Origin: Sycon ciliatum
Lineage: Eukaryota; Porifera; Calcarea; Leucosolenida; Sycettidae
Reading direction: 5' to 3'
DNA length: 64,000 bases
NCBI RefSeq assembly: GCF_964019385.1
Contig: NC_088643.1
Span: 44,240,714 to 44,304,713 of the forward strand
Part shown: one piece after another, positions 13,401 through 26,730 of the stretch
Numbering within the stretch: position 1 is the first letter of the stretch
How the letters are laid out: the number at the start of each line of letters is the position of its first letter
Translations under genes and position numbers: made by a program
The notes under the pieces: generated by a model
Databases searched by the model: none
What the model saw: the letters and a program-made list of their open reading frames with translations, nothing else
Told to the model about the DNA's origin: nothing

Positions 13401-16400
13401 TCGACCAAACAATCTCAAGATATGAGACTACCCTACAGGTTTGGCCCTAGCCTCCATTCCTCACCAAACACACGATCAGAGCGCAACCAGGTTTAGGTAT
13501 AAGCCACTTCTATTGAATCAAGAATTTTTTTGTTGGTGGCTTCGGGGCCTTCTCCTTCTTTGTCTTACGTGAGTTTTTACGAGTTTTCTTTCTCGGCGGC
13601 TCCTCTTCCTCGTCTTCTCCGCGGTGGCCGGCATGTCGGCCCAATATTCGGAAGGATGTCAATGCCAAGAAATCTAAATCTTCCTTGAGTTTCCAGATAT
13701 GTCGCCCCTGGTCCGGCCGACCAACACCGTCAAATAGCGCGATGGCCCTCTCGAGACATTGCATCGTTGGTGTCTCCCGCCCCTGGCCTGCCTCTTGTGC
13801 CGGAGAGTTTATCTCCTCTATCATTTCCTGCGCCATTCTATTTAAGACAAATTGCCACACCAGAAAAGAACCGATGATTAGTCCACATTGAGTGAAGGAT
13901 CCTGGTCACAGCACCAAATGTCATGACCCGACATCAAGGGTCAGTCAAAAAGCCTGCGTTGCGAACAACGCCGAATAGGATCGCCACGAAGTGTGAGCAA
14001 GACCCAGAACCCCAAGTGCACAGTATATGCACACCATCACTCAGCAGCCCACCAAGAGTTCCATTGCCAAGGACATAACTTGTAGATAGGTCAAGATAAG
14101 AAGGGGATAGAAGAGATAACAAGACGAGAAGGCAGTGTCGGAGCGAGAGGACGAATGCAACAAGAACAGGGACTTATATTCGGGAAAGCAGCCAATCAGA
14201 ACAAACACACTGTACTCACTAGTCATAATGGCTAGTCATAAAGGCGGGATAAGGGAAGGCATAGAACGGTAGAAGCTAGTTTCATTATTAATTGCAATAC
14301 AGTTTCGTAAGAGAGCGCCGCATATAGGCGGGATAAGAGAAGGTGTAGAACGGTAGAAGATAGATTGCAATACAGTTTCAGAATAGAGCGCCAGATTGTT
14401 ACAGTTTCATAGCAGTTAGCAACGGTGAATGTGTGAGTGCGTAAAGACTATGATTGTAGTTACATGAGGTAATGATGATGTAGTGAGTTCGAGTTAACGT
14501 ACTGTTGTTGTGGTGCTGGCGCGACTCATCAGCTTGCCGATCGCTTGTCAGCTGGTGTCGATTCCTCGCGTGCCATGATTGAACAGCACTAGAACGTCGA
14601 TTGTCAAGACTCAAAACCTACGTGAGTAGGAGAGTTTAGTTTAGTCTTTGTTGAGTCTTTTACACACGTCTGCTGTACTAGTCGGGCCCGCATCCTCTGT
14701 TCTCACTTTCTTTCTGCACAGTTCAATCATCTGAACGAGCTTGATGGAGGACCAACGAGCAGTGTAGTTAGTTTGGACACGGCGCCGCAGTCATCACTGG
14801 AGGATATGATGACAGGTGGTGCCGGGTCGTCCGTGTCCGCCTACGACGAGTCTGCACAGTGTTTCAGTTCCTTCCGGTAAGGACATATGCACACGCTTTG
14901 CCACTGGACATGTACACGCTTTGCCACTGCCCTTCTCCTGTTGCCGTATCGCAGGCAATTTCTTTTGCGTTTCTGGCACAATTGCTGTCGGAATAATTTT
15001 TCTTCCATCCCTTTAGCGGCCTTCCGTTGATTGACCGACTGAGACTTGATGAATATAAAGACTGCGATAAAAGAGCACTGGTGTTTTACCATTTCTATGA
15101 CCAGTGAGAGTTATTATGATATGTATGTGACAGTCCACGTGGTTCTGTTAAGAATCCACCGTGTTATGATAGCTTGTATTTCCTGGTCTGGTGGTGTCAA
15201 CAGAACATGCGCCAGTCACACCTCTTACGATTTGCTACGAGCATGTGTATTATTTTATTGTCACGAATTTCACCTGCAACTCACGCTATCTCTGTGTTTC
15301 CCTATGCTGTTTGGTGGTGGTGGTGGTGGTGGTGGTCAGAATCCTACGCTCCATGATCCACAGCTGGCTGCATGAGGTCTCATCCTTCCAGAACCCAATG
15401 GCCGACCAGCAGCTGCAGCACTTCTACCGGTATGACATTCACGCTGTATCACTGTTGTGCGTGACTGTGTGAGGTGTTTGATAAATGCAGAGCAACCCAA
15501 TCCTGGCACAATCCTTGCTGCCTATCCCCCGGCAGAGCACAGCAGTCGCAATTTTGAGTTTTAAGTCAGCTGTCGTGAAACTTGCTGCACACATTGATGT
15601 GATGCATTGTTGTGTGGACAGCACAGAGTTTATTACTTGCTACGTAAAGGGGCTTTGCAGCATTGTGCTCTTTGCTTGCACCCTGCAAGATATAAGAAGC
15701 TGTGAGACACACAGGCCCTGAACACTCCTTTGGTTGATCTCATTTCCAATTGAGTTTCTGCATGGCATACTTCACTGTGTTTATTCGTTGTTGTTTTTTT
15801 CTGATGATGATGATGATGATGTGCAGTTGGCTGCGATCACCGGATGCATTGCTTCATGACCCGGCGCTATGCCGTGTTGTGCATGGTTTGATGAAGAAGT
15901 ACTTTCTCCAGGTGAGCTGCTGCTGTTGCTGCTGCTTGCAGCTGACTGACTGTGGTGCCCGCTCACACACTACTCTCTCTCTCTCTCTCTCTCTTTTCTT
16001 TTTAATACTTGATGGTTTGTTGTCAATTGAGATTAGATTGGGTTGGGTTGGGTTGGGTGGAGGGAAGCCTGGGTGAGAGTCCAGTATCCATCATTTACCC
16101 CTCTGTGTTATCTGCACTATTAAGTAGTTCACTGTGTTTGCTGTGGACTTCATTCTTGCTTTCAACTCCACTGTTTTGTAAGCTGCGACGTGAGAGTTGG
16201 CAAGCCTATATTTTACCACAGCCGGTACTAGGATCTGCTTCATTGCCGTGTCGTCTAATCACTTTTACTGCCTGTTGTGGTGGTAATGGTGGTGTCGTCT
16301 TCACTGTGCAGCTAATTGCCGAGTTCAAGCGTTTAGGATCCACCATCGTGTTTGCCTCTTTCAGCCGGATCATTATCTGTACAAAGAAGAAACGGTGAGA

Positions 16401-16608
16401 GCCTTGGCTATGCTACTGTGCTATTGTTGCCTCTGCCAATAGCTCACAGTACACTGGTAAATGCCACATGCAATCGTGGATGTCCTATGGAGCTTTCGAA
16501 TGAGTTATCGAACAAACCCCTATCCAGGCAATCATCTTGCATGCACATATGTTCTGTGACTTAGACTATGCTCTGTGTGTGTTTGTGCGTGTGTGTGTGC
16601 GTGCGTGC

Positions 16609-16651
<43 letters not shown>

Positions 16652-16757
16652 TGTGTGTGTGCATGTGTGCGTGCGTGTGCGTACGTGTACATGTGCGCGT
16701 GTGTGTACATGCGAGTGTGTGTGTGTGTGCGCGCGCACGCGCGCGTGCGTGCGTCCA

Positions 16758-16821
<64 letters not shown>

Positions 16822-17547
16822 CTTGTGTGTTTGCGTGTGTGTGTCGGTGTATAGACTGGGAGATGCTTTTGCCTATGTCCAGTACGTGGTGAACAGTATC
16901 CAGTCACGGGACCTGTTCCAGCATCTTGGCATTGAGCTATCTGCATGCTGGCAACACCTATTATGGATGGACCAGGTGAGTTAGCCACGCTTGAACAGCC
17001 CAGGGCCCGGGTTGGGGGGGGGGGGGGGGGGGGAGCTGGAAGAGGAAAAAACTACTTTCATTTATACATGTACTTGGAGCTGGTCATGCAACACAAATAC
17101 ATGTGAATACATTGTATTTAGTTCTGGCAATATGGCGTTTTCCATGTAGGCTTTGTAGAGTGTATAATATGAGCAAGAGTACATAACCCCCCAGAGTGTG
17201 CAACGCTGATCCAGTTCTGCATAGGGTTTAGGTCGAGCGGAATCGGATCTTCTGATGTCATGCGTACAATCCACACCAGCGCAAGGCCGGTCTCGAGGCA
17301 GGGCACCGTTGTTTTTGATCCGAGAGTACCCGCGACTCCCCGGGTTCCCCTCAGAGGTGTACGGTATAATGACGCAAAGATCCGATTACGCTCGACCAAG
17401 ACCCTATGCAGAGCTGGATCAGGCGTTGCACACTCTGGGGGGTTATGTACTCTTGATATGGATAGGTGTTGATGCGCACGTAGCAGCAAGGTCACTGTAC
17501 ACCGTATGCTTACATGTAGGAAATTGCCTGGAATGGATTTCAGAATC

Positions 17548-17579
<32 letters not shown>

Positions 17580-18193
17580 CAAATCTTTATTCTCACGATA
17601 GCCAGTGGTCAATAAGAGATAATAGTGTAAGAAAGGAGAAAGAGTGAGGAAGAATTGGGTGGGCAGGGCCAAGGGGTTAATGACTACTTAAGTGTACGGG
17701 CAGGTGTGGTCGCTACACGAGCATACAGAGTTGTGTACTTAAGTGTACGGGCAGGGGTGGTCGCTACACGAGCATACAGAGTTGTGCAACAGCAGGGATA
17801 TCTGGGATTTGCAGGGAGTACGAGAAGGAATTTCGCGAAGCTGGGTGGGCAAGCAATTAAAGTAATGAAGGGCCTTGTACAGGGGAGAATGGAGACAGCG
17901 GTCAGTCCGCGGAGTTGGCAAGTGCCAAGTACGAGAGCGACGTAAATTATACGAAGGTTGCACGTTGCTAGCAGTATGCATCGAGAGTATATGTGGTGGG
18001 GCATAATTGTGGCGCAGAGAATGCGCGAAGAGTATATGTTTAACTTCAAAGCGTGAAAATAATGTTGGCCATTTGATGCGATGCAAAAGGTGGGAGTGTT
18101 CTAAGTGTGTGTAAAGGGGAAGGTGGAGACATATTCTGGCGGCTTTCCGCTGGAGTCGTTCTAGCCTGTCAAGGGAAGTGTGTGACAACGGTG

Positions 18194-18275
<82 letters not shown>

Positions 18276-21200
18276 GCCTGCAGTCTAACTATGCTGGTAT
18301 CTGTGGCCGCATGCCCAAGCCACTTGAAATGAGCGCTGACAGTCCAGATGGGCATGGACATGACATGGATGATGAGCAGCCATCAACGCCAACTGGCAGT
18401 GATAATGAGGTACAGTGCAGCTAAGGCTGACTCTAGTCTGTGATAATGAGGTACAGTGCAGCTAAGGCTGACTCTAGTCTGTGATAGTGAGGTACAGTGT
18501 AGACTCTAGTCTGTGATCTAATCAACACAGTATTCTGTCATGTCTACAGAGACTCATGACTAGAAAGACTCCTGCCATTTAACTTTGTTATCAGCCAGTA
18601 ATGAACTGCCGTTGTTTTGTGAGATGTGCTAATACACATTAACCCACATGCATGCACCTGCCACCGCACACCCAAGTGTGCGTGCACACACCCGCTAGGC
18701 CTTGTGGCCAAGCGTAATCATATTATGTATACACACGCATGTATTCCACATTGCAATATGCTTGCAAAACTTGCTCGCACCAGCACACCAAGCATAGAAC
18801 CTAGTTGGGGGGTTTGCCATTATCTTTTTTTCACATTTGTCACTCTTTGAAATATCACCAATGATAGCAAATTGCCGTGTTAGCAAGAGCCATTGGGCAC
18901 AACAAGCCTATGCATGGCTCATAATTCTTATCGCCTCATAACGCGCACAGCACGGCAATTTGTAACAAGCACAATTGGCAAACATGTCACCCGGCAACAG
19001 CAAACGGGTACATCGTTACAAACAAGGTGCCCCGGCAAACTCAACGGGAACGCACCAATACAAACACGGCCCCGGCAACAGCAAACGGGTACGCCGTTAC
19101 AAACATGGTGCCCCGGCAACAGCAAACGGGAACGCACCAGTACAAACACGGCCCCGGCAACAGCAAGCGGGTACGCCGTTACAAACATGGTGCCCCGGCA
19201 ACAGCAAACGAGAACGCACCAATACAAGCTGGCCTGGCAACTTCAAACAGGCACAACTGACAAACTACGGTACCCAGCAACAGCAAATGGGTACACTGTT
19301 ACAACACCAGTCCATCACATCAAGATGCCACTGCCACAACATTGCAGCAGCAACACAGCAGACATGTATACGTGGCCCTCCCAAAAACAGACACCTGGAG
19401 CCAAGCGCATCCATCACACTGCTTATCAGGGCCGACGTGAGTGACAATGGCAAACCCACCTAATGCTTATAGTTAAATGATGGGATCTGTATACCGACTA
19501 TCGTCACGGAATCAATAAATGTCAGCAGAGCATAACACTCACTTGCGCTCACACCCTGTCACGTAGAGATGCTACTCTACTTGTCCATTGGGGTGGCATG
19601 CCGGCCACTTGCCGAACATAGCGCTCAGAAGCTGTACTGCGCCACCGCCCTGCCCGTCGTATCACCGCTTCACTTGCACCTCTGGACGCCAGGAGTGTCG
19701 CCCCACCAATCCGCATGGAGTGGGAGCTCACCTGGTTGCAGTTGAGAGCCTGACGAAGTATCTTGTTCAAACATGGCGGAGTAAGGTAATTCCCTTCAGC
19801 AAAAGCGAACACAGGCTTAGAGCTGCAGGCATGAGCTGTCGTACGCCGGAATTCGGACATTGCCAGTACCGGGCACGTTTCGTCGCCAGTAGAAGACACC
19901 GTGACAGGTCCACCGTCGCCAGATTGGCGCGTCTTAGCGACTTTCAGCCGCAACGTGACAGAGTCGGGTGCAATACTGACAACCGTCCACACAAGTGCTC
20001 TTTGGCTGTCAAACGTGTGAATAAAAGGCGCCAGATACTCACTGGCACGCAGCAAGCCATAGAAGGCTAGAGTTACACTTGCCCACAGCATAGTCTGATC
20101 CACATATGCATAATTTGAACGTTGCAAGTATCGCCGGAAATGGATCAAGTCGTCCACCGAAAGCTCTCTCCGAGCCAACGCTGAGGGGGGTTGCCGTCTC
20201 TCTATGCCATGCAACACTGCTGTCAGGCGAGCAGACTTTAAAACATCCACTGCCGCCCCATTGCACAACAGGTAGTAGCGGACTGCCGCTAGGTAAACGC
20301 GAAGGGATGACAGAGACAGACTTCTTACAACAAAGAGACTAGCGGTGAAGGACACAATATTTTCAGTAGTAGGAGAAAGTGCCACAATGGAGTTAGTACG
20401 GCAGAACTCTAAATATGCAGCAATACCAGGCTTAAATGTTTGTTTGGTACGCTCCGAGACGGAGTCCTCAACTAGCGCGTCACTGGCCGCACTCAGAGCA
20501 GCGAGCTGGGGGAAGGTACGTGTACTGGATGGCTGCAGGCTGCGGGGGCCAGTTCTCGGAACCGAGACATCTGAAACCGAGACAACGCATCAGCCACAGC
20601 ATTATTTACACCAGCAATGTGCCGTATGAACAAAATGTAATTGCCAGACGCAGCTTCAGCCAGCAGAAATCTGATAATAGCCATTGCATTCTTGTTACGA
20701 CATGACCCTTTCCGCCATGCCAGCACAGCAGCCTCATTATCGCAATGGAACATAAGCCGCTTGCCAGACCAAGCATGACCCCAAACAGCGCAAGCTAGAG
20801 CAATAGGGATCAGCTCGCGAACCATAATCGGTTCGTCGAGCAGTTCAGCGGGCCACCGTCCCAAAAACCACTGGCGGTCATAATAGCCACCAAAGCCTAC
20901 ATCTGAAGCATCAGTAAAGAGATCAAGATCAGGGGATGTGGACCACTGGAGGTCATGAAAGAAAGAACGGCCATTCCAAGTGGCGGCAAACCGACGCCAC
21001 CACGCAATGTCCAAGCGAGCTTCGGCATCGAGGGTAATGGTAGACTGCAGGGAGGGAGCGGTGCAGCTCAAGTCGATGAGGCGCCGGATGAAAGTCCGAC
21101 CAGGAGGCACCACCTCATGAACGCCTACTGCCGATGGAGCCAACAAGGAGACAGCTGGCTCTGGCTCTGCCAGAACGGGCGGAGTAGCAGAGACGGGAGC

Positions 21201-24200
21201 CGGGTCCGCAACGCCAACTGGGGCAACAGCTAGTTGAGGCAGCACCGCGTAAAGGGCGAAGTGATAAGAGCCTGGAGCTCGGCGGTCTGCGCAGCAGAGA
21301 AAGCCGACCGGTCTCGCCGTGGAGGCATTGTAACAAGGTAATCCGAACACGGACGGACCACTGAACAGAAAGTGAGAGAAATTACCAGCCTGACGCGGAA
21401 AGCACTTTTTGTCCAAAGGAAAAGACAAACCAAACTGCATTCAACTAGCTACTGCAGCGCGCATAAAGGCAACAGTAGCAGCAGTGCAAAAAATGCAAAT
21501 TACAGATCATACTCGGCACAGAATAATAATTAATGATATGCATCATGAGACCATCACTGCGCATGTGCCCGCGTGGTCTAACTTGGCTTTGCTACTCAAA
21601 GCCGGCATTTATGTGTGTGCGCATCAGAGAGTACATTTACATTGCTTCGTGCTGATGTGTTTGCTGCAGGATGAGGCGGCACAGGAGAAAGCCGATGTGC
21701 TAGATTTCCACTGGGACATCAGTACCTACCTGCCAACGGCGGCTTCTTGCCAGAAGAACTTCTTGGTAAGTGCTGCCACGCAGTATCGAGTCATAGAACC
21801 GACTGCTTTGCTGCTGCATGCTGTGTCAGTCCCAATAGTGTAGCCATGGCAGACTAGACACACTATGTGCGTGTGTGTTCTGGTATGATTGTGGTCAATG
21901 ATTATGATCCATGTACGGGGGAGAGAAGCATCCACATCGTTAATACAGTCATGTATCTTCAGGAGGCGGCAAAGAGGAAGAGTGTTGGGTTAAACACAAT
22001 TGTACCCGCTGCATTGCTAATTGCAATTATATGCTTTCGGAACAAGACCGGACTCCAGCCTCCCATGGCCCACCCAGTAGCACATGGTTCGTGGGAATGG
22101 CTTTAATTCTTGACAGCCCCTCAGCAGGCTCCTTTGAGCGCGGAAGAGGAAAATGTTGCTCTCTGTTTACACTGCTGTGTTTTGCTGGTCTTCTAGGTGG
22201 ACCTTTACTAATCTGTGATCAAACTCTTGCCAAACAATCTCTGTTTGCTTTTGTCTTTTGTACGTACGTGTTGCCACCATATTCACCGGATTTACCGGGT
22301 GTGTTAAACTTCATTGGTTTGAGGGAATGATGCAAACGGGAAAAGTCTGAAGAAATATTTGACTGTCACCACCAAGACTCAAACCAGGGACCTTCGCTTG
22401 AGGCCAGCGATGCTCTAGCCACTGAGCTATGGTGTCTGGGTTTTTTAAAAACTTGTTTTTGTTTTTCTTTCCACCATAGGCTATCATCGGTGGCCATGTG
22501 CGTGCTGTCTACCAGCATGCCATGGAGGAGAACATGATCATGTCGTCTGGCATGACACCCGTGCGCCGTCGTGGCAACAGCAGTCAGAGCCAGGTCAGTG
22601 GCTGTGTATGTATGTATGTACATGTATGTGGTCATGTGCTGGCAGGGTACTAGTCATGTGCCGGTGGGGTACTAGTAGCTATGTGCTGGGGGGTAGCCTT
22701 GTGCTGGCGGGGTAAAATGTTTGTTTGGGAATTACAGGGAAGAACACCCTTTGAGTGGAAGGTATTCTTCCACTTGCACTTTGTCATCTTGGCCATCTGT
22801 GAGCCTTTATGAGGCGTTCCTAAACTAGAAATCACTAGTCTGTAGATATCACACGGAGAAGATTGAGTAAGAGTGGTGAGACTTTCTGCAGCTTTATACT
22901 GTACATAGAACATGGTGTACAGCAGACCTGTTCTTTCCCGATCACACCCAATAAAAGCGAGTTTGATGATTGCAAAGTGATCGGGATCCAGCAGGTCTGC
23001 TCTAGACTGTTGCGTTGTCAAGAAGAACCATTTATTTCCCATCAACATCAGTGTATAAAGAAGCACATAAAAGGTGTGTGTTTGTGCGTGCATAGTGAGG
23101 GCACGTGCGTACGGGATACGTGCACAGTGCAGACTACTGTACTACTACAACATAGACCACCTACTGCAGTGGGAACTGGCATATTAACCTCTTTAGCACG
23201 ACGCTACCTGAGCGCGCCCCACGTCAACACCTGTAAAAGTCGCATTTTCCCATGAAAATACTAGCTGCTCAAGGATCCATAACTTTACCTTCCCTTGGAC
23301 GAATTCCACGATCTTGAGCTTCCTAGAAAGGTCTTGAGACGAGGGACAAACTGGTGTCAAACCCAGCTCGCAGCGAAACCAAAACCCCGTGCTACCGTCT
23401 GGCAAACTTCATCCATCCACGCGCTCGACAGACTTGAGCACGGCCAAGACTAACCGAGCTCAAATATTCAGCTGCCATTTCGGTCTCCTTGCTCGTATCG
23501 AGCTCAATTTTTTTGTGATGACTCACGAGATCCACTACCATCATTTGAATTTTGTTTCCATGGCAGCAGGTAGCGCAAAAATGATCCATGATGGAAAATA
23601 CGCGTTCTGCAGACTGCGCAAAAAGTTGAAAAAGTTGAAATTTGCCGTGTCGAGTTGCATATCTCAACAACCGGTAGTCGCATCGCTTAGGCGATTGTTT
23701 CCATCGCCAGCTGAGAGTTTTCTCTCGCAGATACATGTTTCGATTGTGAGAATCGACCAAGTATTGAGTGAGTTACGATAGTTTGAACAAGTCACTATGG
23801 ACTCAACACGGACCCCACGACTATGAGATGCAGGTTCACTTTACAGTGTACAGCGCGCGTCGTACTAGTACGACGGCCGTGGGGCATGCAACTCATGTGC
23901 GTCGTACTAGTACGACGCTCGCGCTAAAGGGGTTAAAATGTGTGTGTGTGTGTGTGTGTGTGCAGGGAGGGGGGAGGGGGGCTATTGTATTGATTTAGTA
24001 CACTTACTCACAATACATCATGGTTTTCTGTTGTTGTTTTTGCTCTTGTCTGTCACGCTCAGGTTGCCAGTGACACTGCGGCAACAGCTAGTGTTGTGAC
24101 CTTCTCGCAGGAGAGAGTCGCCGGTCCACTGACAAACACGATGTTCTCGTATGTAACATGTGCTGTGCTCCTAAATACTGCATCGCTGGTTTTGACTTCA

Positions 24201-26566
24201 CTCTGCAGTGTCATTCAGGGCATCCCGGTAGTAGGAAGGAATGCATGGTTTTTCACTCTAATCAACTCCTTTTGTCCTGCAACATTTTAACTGTTGTATG
24301 GGACTGCGTAACCATGGTTACGTATGCTGTGTTATCAATAGTATGCCTGTGGTGAGTGTCCGTGTTCACTGTGTTGCCTGAGTGTGGAGTAGATGTGCAT
24401 GCACCAGCACCAGCCAGTGCCTAGGTGCTGGGCGTACTTGAATACTCGCCATAGTGATTCACTCTCCTCGTGGCATGTGTGTGTATGTGTGCTGTATGCA
24501 TGGCGTATATGCATGACGTGCATGTCTTGGCTTCAGGCTGACACAGGGAATCTTGCACAAGCTTGGTTCTGGCAGCAAGAGCACGGATAGCAACTCGCTG
24601 TTCCCCCAGCACGCTGGCTCTCACTTGACGCTTCAGAACCCGTCGCTGGAATTCGTCAAATCCGTATGCCATGTCCTGGCATTGGACCCAAACATCCGCC
24701 ATCAAGTAGCCAAACTACGGTTAGTTGTTGCTAGTATGTGGAGATGATGGTGATATCCAGTAGCCTGATGCTTGTGCACTTTGGCATGTGCGATATTCGC
24801 TGCTCGCCACAATGTGGATGTAAAGTCGATCTGCCTTTTTAGAAGGTACTCTTGTGACATTGCAGTGATGTATGTGTACGAGTCGTATAATACAGCGGAC
24901 ATGTCAAGTATCCGAATAGTTCCATAAGGCCCAAACAAAAAATAGGCTTGTTTCCGGTCGGCAACCCCTCAAAAAGGAGACTCGGTCGGCCGGAATGAAA
25001 CTTTTTTTGGACACTTTTTTTGGTTCCCCAATCGTTGTGGTATTGATGGACAAGAGCACCTACACATGTACATTGTACATAATCATGGCAAGGATCAATG
25101 TCAAATAATTTGACTGACTCACTGTTCTTGTACAGCATGTGGTGTATTCCTGTTTTCGTACATCCTGAGAAATCAAGCAAACAGTTCGAGTCCTTCCAGC
25201 TCCGTTATTCTAGCTCGTGTCGACCCCAGAGGTTTTCGAACCGACAGCTGAGAATCTCTGCTACCTTGTAGCTGTTTCGATTGTGAAATTCGGTTGAGAT
25301 TTGACCGAGTTACATGTATGACGTGGAGTGCACTTGCACACATGGCATTGCCACCGTTTGTATACATTTGGGCCAAAAAAAGTTTCAGAATTTGGGAAAA
25401 AGTGGCCCGGTCGGCCGACCGGAAACAAGGTCATTATTTGTTGTGGCCTAATTATATGAGCTGGGCTTTTTTTCCTGTTCAGGCCGATGTGAGTGCAAGG
25501 CCTTTATTAAAATCAAGCTTGTTTTGCACACCAGATATTTCTATGTCAACAGTCTCAACACAAAGACAGGTGCTGCAATACCTATTTTGAAAGTTTGAAA
25601 CTAAGTGTTGCTGCTGCTGCCGTCGCTGCCACTTTTGTTGTCCAGGCGTGATCTGCTGACATTGATCAAGTGTGGAGAGTTCAACAGGGATGCCGGATTC
25701 CTCAACCCATGCCTGTCATTTGTCTTGCCGGAGGTACACAGTCTTCGGAATCTGTTGATGATCACATGTTTTGCTCAAACTTTTTCAAGCTGCTTCGAAA
25801 CGTGTGCTCTACAGTGAAGCTGCACTCAATAAACAATAATTATGCTGTCGGTGTCACTAGGAGGCACGAGTTCCTTTTATAAGAGACAATGTTGTTTCAA
25901 TACATGGACGAGTGATTCTGTGCAGATTTCTAGCATACGCAGTACAGCATGCATACACACTTGAAATGTACTCAGCGGAGTAATTTTTCGATGGAAAGTC
26001 TTAATCATCTGATAGATCAAAAATGACAACATCCTGAAGACCTTGCCAGAAGTCATAAAGAGCCTGCACGTTGACGATGTTGGATTTTACTCAAAGGGAC
26101 GATTGACTTCTACTCCCGTTGACTAGTACAGTGAGCCCTGTCTAAACCAACTGCTTCAATGTGGTCCCCATGCACAGGTGGTCTTGCTTATCCAGGGCCA
26201 TTTGACTGGTAATAAAATTACTAATAATCCCTTGGTCCTGCGTGTAGTGGTTCTCTAGGACAGGTGGTCGCCTTGACAGGTATTACTGTCCATTCATAAA
26301 ATTAATACGTGTACTTGGCACTGTGTTGCTCCATCCTTCAGGTGATTTGTCAGCACTGTAACGGTGTACGTGACCTGGATCTGTGTCGCGATGTCACCAA
26401 GACGGATGATGAAAGCGATGAGTATGTCTCTATCATTTCTATGTCATGCTTGAGAGCTTTAATAGGGTGTTGCTGTACTACGGTAGTTGAGGTACGTGGG
26501 TCTGTGTGCCAGAGTGGGCATTCGCACGTGTGTCTGTGTTTGTGTTGATGTATATGTGTGTGTGTA

Positions 26567-26619
<53 letters not shown>

Positions 26620-26650
26620 CTGTGTGCGTACATGCGCGCGTGTGTGCGTG

Positions 26651-26730
<80 letters not shown>

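Larger units (their letters stand above)
11116..14721 (+). other. POLE intron (3.6 kb) rich in repeats
   Basis: This intron holds an AT-rich part (11216-11800), a degenerate tandem block with poly-C tracts, unrecognised sequence at 12540-13500 and a reverse-strand LTR-element remnant. The part at 11590-11700 shares motifs (ATCTCAACAAC, CACCATTGGAAAG) with MITEs at 23.2-23.9 and 37.0-37.7 kb. Confidence 0.6.

Noticed and set aside
16532..16988. Cys/Val- and His/Thr-rich open frames
   Set aside because: Translation of (GT)n; the same applies at 26.5, 56.1 and 59.4-59.8 kb and to (CT)n at 10.3 kb.
18442..18492. Alternative POLE donors as productive splice sites
   Set aside because: The added sequence has an in-frame stop; the first donor joins in phase to the next exon.
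18893..19463. Long frames across the 41-bp repeat (QQQTGT... / VCCCRG...)
   Set aside because: The 41-bp period makes all frames equivalent; it is a minisatellite.
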